The notes beneath the pieces are model-generated. The model ran no database searches and was not told the DNA's origin. It saw nothing but the letters and a program-made list of their open reading frames with translations. Below are positions 20,700-21,798 of a stretch of 21,798 nt of DNA, piece after piece; the stretch's first letter is position 1; each line of letters opens with the position of its first letter. The DNA is from DATGKR01 sp035294565 (lineage in GTDB: Bacteria > Actinomycetota > Acidimicrobiia > Acidimicrobiales > Palsa-688): NCBI GenBank assembly GCA_035294565.1, contig DATGKR010000134.1, positions 1 through 21,798 of the forward strand, written 5' to 3'. Position numbers and translations under genes: made by a program.

Positions 20700-21798
20700 T
20701 CACGCCGTCACGAGCGACGCTCGGGTCACCCTGCCGGCGTCCTGGTCGGCGAAAGCGTCGTTGATCGCCTCGAGCGGGTAGTCGGCGAGCACCTGGTCGA
20801 GCGGCAGGCGGCCGGCGTGGCGTTCCAGGAACGACAGGGACAACTCGAGGCTCCTGGCGTCGTAGGAAGCCACAGCCTCGACCCGCAGGTTGCGCATCAC
20901 CAGCAGGCCGGGGTCGACAGGCACCGTGCTGCCCGGGTAGAACGTCCCGATCTCCAGGTAACGGCCGCCCAAAGCCGCCATCTGGAGGCCCTCGGCGAGG
21001 GCCTCGGCTCGGCCTACCAGTTCGCACACCACGTCGGCCCCACCGCCGGTGAGCTCCCGGACCCGCGCGACGCGCTCGTCGGCGGTGCGCAGCTCGCGCA
21101 TGTCCACCACCTCGTCGGCTCCCATCGCCCGGGCCAGCTCCAGCCGTTCAGGCAGACCGTCGATGACGACCACCCGATCGGCACCGCGGTCGCGGGCTAC
21201 CGCGGTCGCGTATATGCCGAGGCCACCGGCGCCCTGGATCACCACTGTGTCCCCCAAGCCGACCTGCACCCGCTCCAGTCCCATCACCACCTGCGCCAGA
21301 GCGCAGTTCACCCCGGCGACCATCGTGTCGGTCACGGCGTCAGGAACCTTGTAGATCGCCATCTGCGGGGTGACGTAGAAGTAGTCGGCGTACGCGCCCC
21401 GGAAGTGCGGGAACACCGTGGGCTTGCCCTGGAGCACCTTGAACGACCGGGCGCACGCCTCGGTCATTCCCCTGGCGCAGGACCGGCAGCGACCGCACGG
21501 GGCGAAGTACTGGTAGACGACACGGTCGCCGACGGCGAGGGGCCGACCGGCCCAGTCCCGCTCCACCCCCTCGCCGAGCGCGTGGACCACGCCGGTCATC
21601 TCGTGGCCGATTATCCGCCCATCGTCGCGGGCCATTAAGCCCAGGGCGCCGTCGCCGCGCCAGATGTGCAGGTCGGATCCGCACACGTTGGCGCGGGTGA
21701 CCCGCACGACCACCGCCCCCGGCTCCGGTTCGGGCACCGGCAGCTCGGTCAGCTGGAACGGCTTGCCCGGGCCGAAGAAAAGCGCCGCCCGACCGGTA
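20700..21798 (-). CDS. Zinc-dependent alcohol dehydrogenase (MDR), 5' end outside window
   Basis: The reading frame runs off the window end: RAALFFGPGKPFQLTELPVP is the ordinary N-terminus of a medium-chain dehydrogenase, so only a few residues are missing. Catalytic-zinc residues are the Cys of NVCGSD and the His-Glu of GHEMTG. The structural zinc site is the four cysteines of CGRCRSCARGMTEAC. The Rossmann motif is GAGGLG, followed by VVVIDG, favouring NAD over NADP by the acidic end of the second strand. It oxidises an alcohol or reduces an aldehyde in the cytosol; the substrate is open (alcohol, threonine/polyol or formaldehyde-like). It heads a minus-strand pair with the amidohydrolase. 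The promoter is not in the window. Confidence 0.9.
   Translation of the reverse strand, partial: TGRAALFFGPGKPFQLTELPVPEPEPGAVVVRVTRANVCGSDLHIWRGDGALGLMARDDGRIIGHEMTGVVHALGEGVERDWAGRPLAVGDRVVYQYFAPCGRCRSCARGMTEACARSFKVLQGKPTVFPHFRGAYADYFYVTPQMAIYKVPDAVTDTMVAGVNCALAQVVMGLERVQVGLGDTVVIQGAGGLGIYATAVARDRGADRVVVIDGLPERLELARAMGADEVVDMRELRTADERVARVRELTGGGADVVCELVGRAEALAEGLQMAALGGRYLEIGTFYPGSTVPVDPGLLVMRNLRVEAVASYDARSLELSLSFLERHAGRLPLDQVLADYPLEAINDAFADQDAGRVTRASLVTA

Noticed and set aside
21183..21210. Direct repeat ACCGCGGTCGCG twice
   Set aside because: It lies inside the alcohol dehydrogenase and is explained by coding for AVARDRGAD with GC-rich codons.
1..21798. CRISPR arrays, tRNA/rRNA genes, insertion sequences, phage genes, attachment sites
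   Set aside because: Looked for and not seen: no regularly spaced repeats, transposase or integrase motifs, or RNA gene signatures.

Overview
The window is about 21.8 kb of high-GC, gene-dense bacterial chromosome. The style points to an actinobacterium: many GTG starts, several genes with a TAnnnT -10 box only 6-8 nt before the start codon (leaderless transcription), a DinB/DUF664 protein, CitA-type citrate synthases and an actinobacterial-style heterodimeric ABC exporter. Acidimicrobiia or a relative is my guess; the sequence alone does not settle the class. I see no rRNA, tRNA, CRISPR array, insertion sequence or phage gene.

Region by region. 1-600 has no intact gene, but carries weak protein relics (a winged-helix piece on the minus strand and a GNAT-like tail on the plus strand). 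612-1120 is a BrnT toxin / CopG-type antitoxin pair behind a perfect 17-bp palindrome. 1204-3583 holds a GT4 glycosyltransferase and a divergent NodB-fold deacetylase-like gene, convergent and overlapping at their 3' ends. 3636-3770 is a relic of an M19 dipeptidase. 3900-4922 is an unusual PiT-family phosphate transporter, and 4951-5295 a small PH-like protein. 5530-7794 is a secreted GH15/glucoamylase-like enzyme with a clear promoter bracketed by two palindromes.

7873-10491 is a divergent pair of citrate synthase homologues. One has an N-terminal DNA-binding domain. The other is preceded by a CBS-like sequence that a single frame change would fuse to it. 10539-12746 carries a DinB-like protein and a FadD-type acyl-CoA synthetase. 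The latter ends in a repeat-built terminator shared with a convergent MFS transporter (12819-14414). 14552-14905 is a VOC protein. 14975-19448 is a tight marR-ABC-ABC operon encoding a regulator and the two halves of an exporter with one degenerate ATP site. 19526-21798 (minus) is a zinc alcohol dehydrogenase, cut by the window end, followed by a PF04909-type amidohydrolase.

The genes look like a set of short, locally regulated modules (toxin-antitoxin, surface sugar, phosphate, glucan breakdown, acyl-CoA/citrate metabolism, drug or metabolite export, aromatic/alcohol catabolism) and not one pathway. The least ordinary signals are the CBS/citrate synthase junction, the flanked promoter of the GH15-like gene, and the alternative hairpins built from three copies of one 8-bp word at the fadD terminator.
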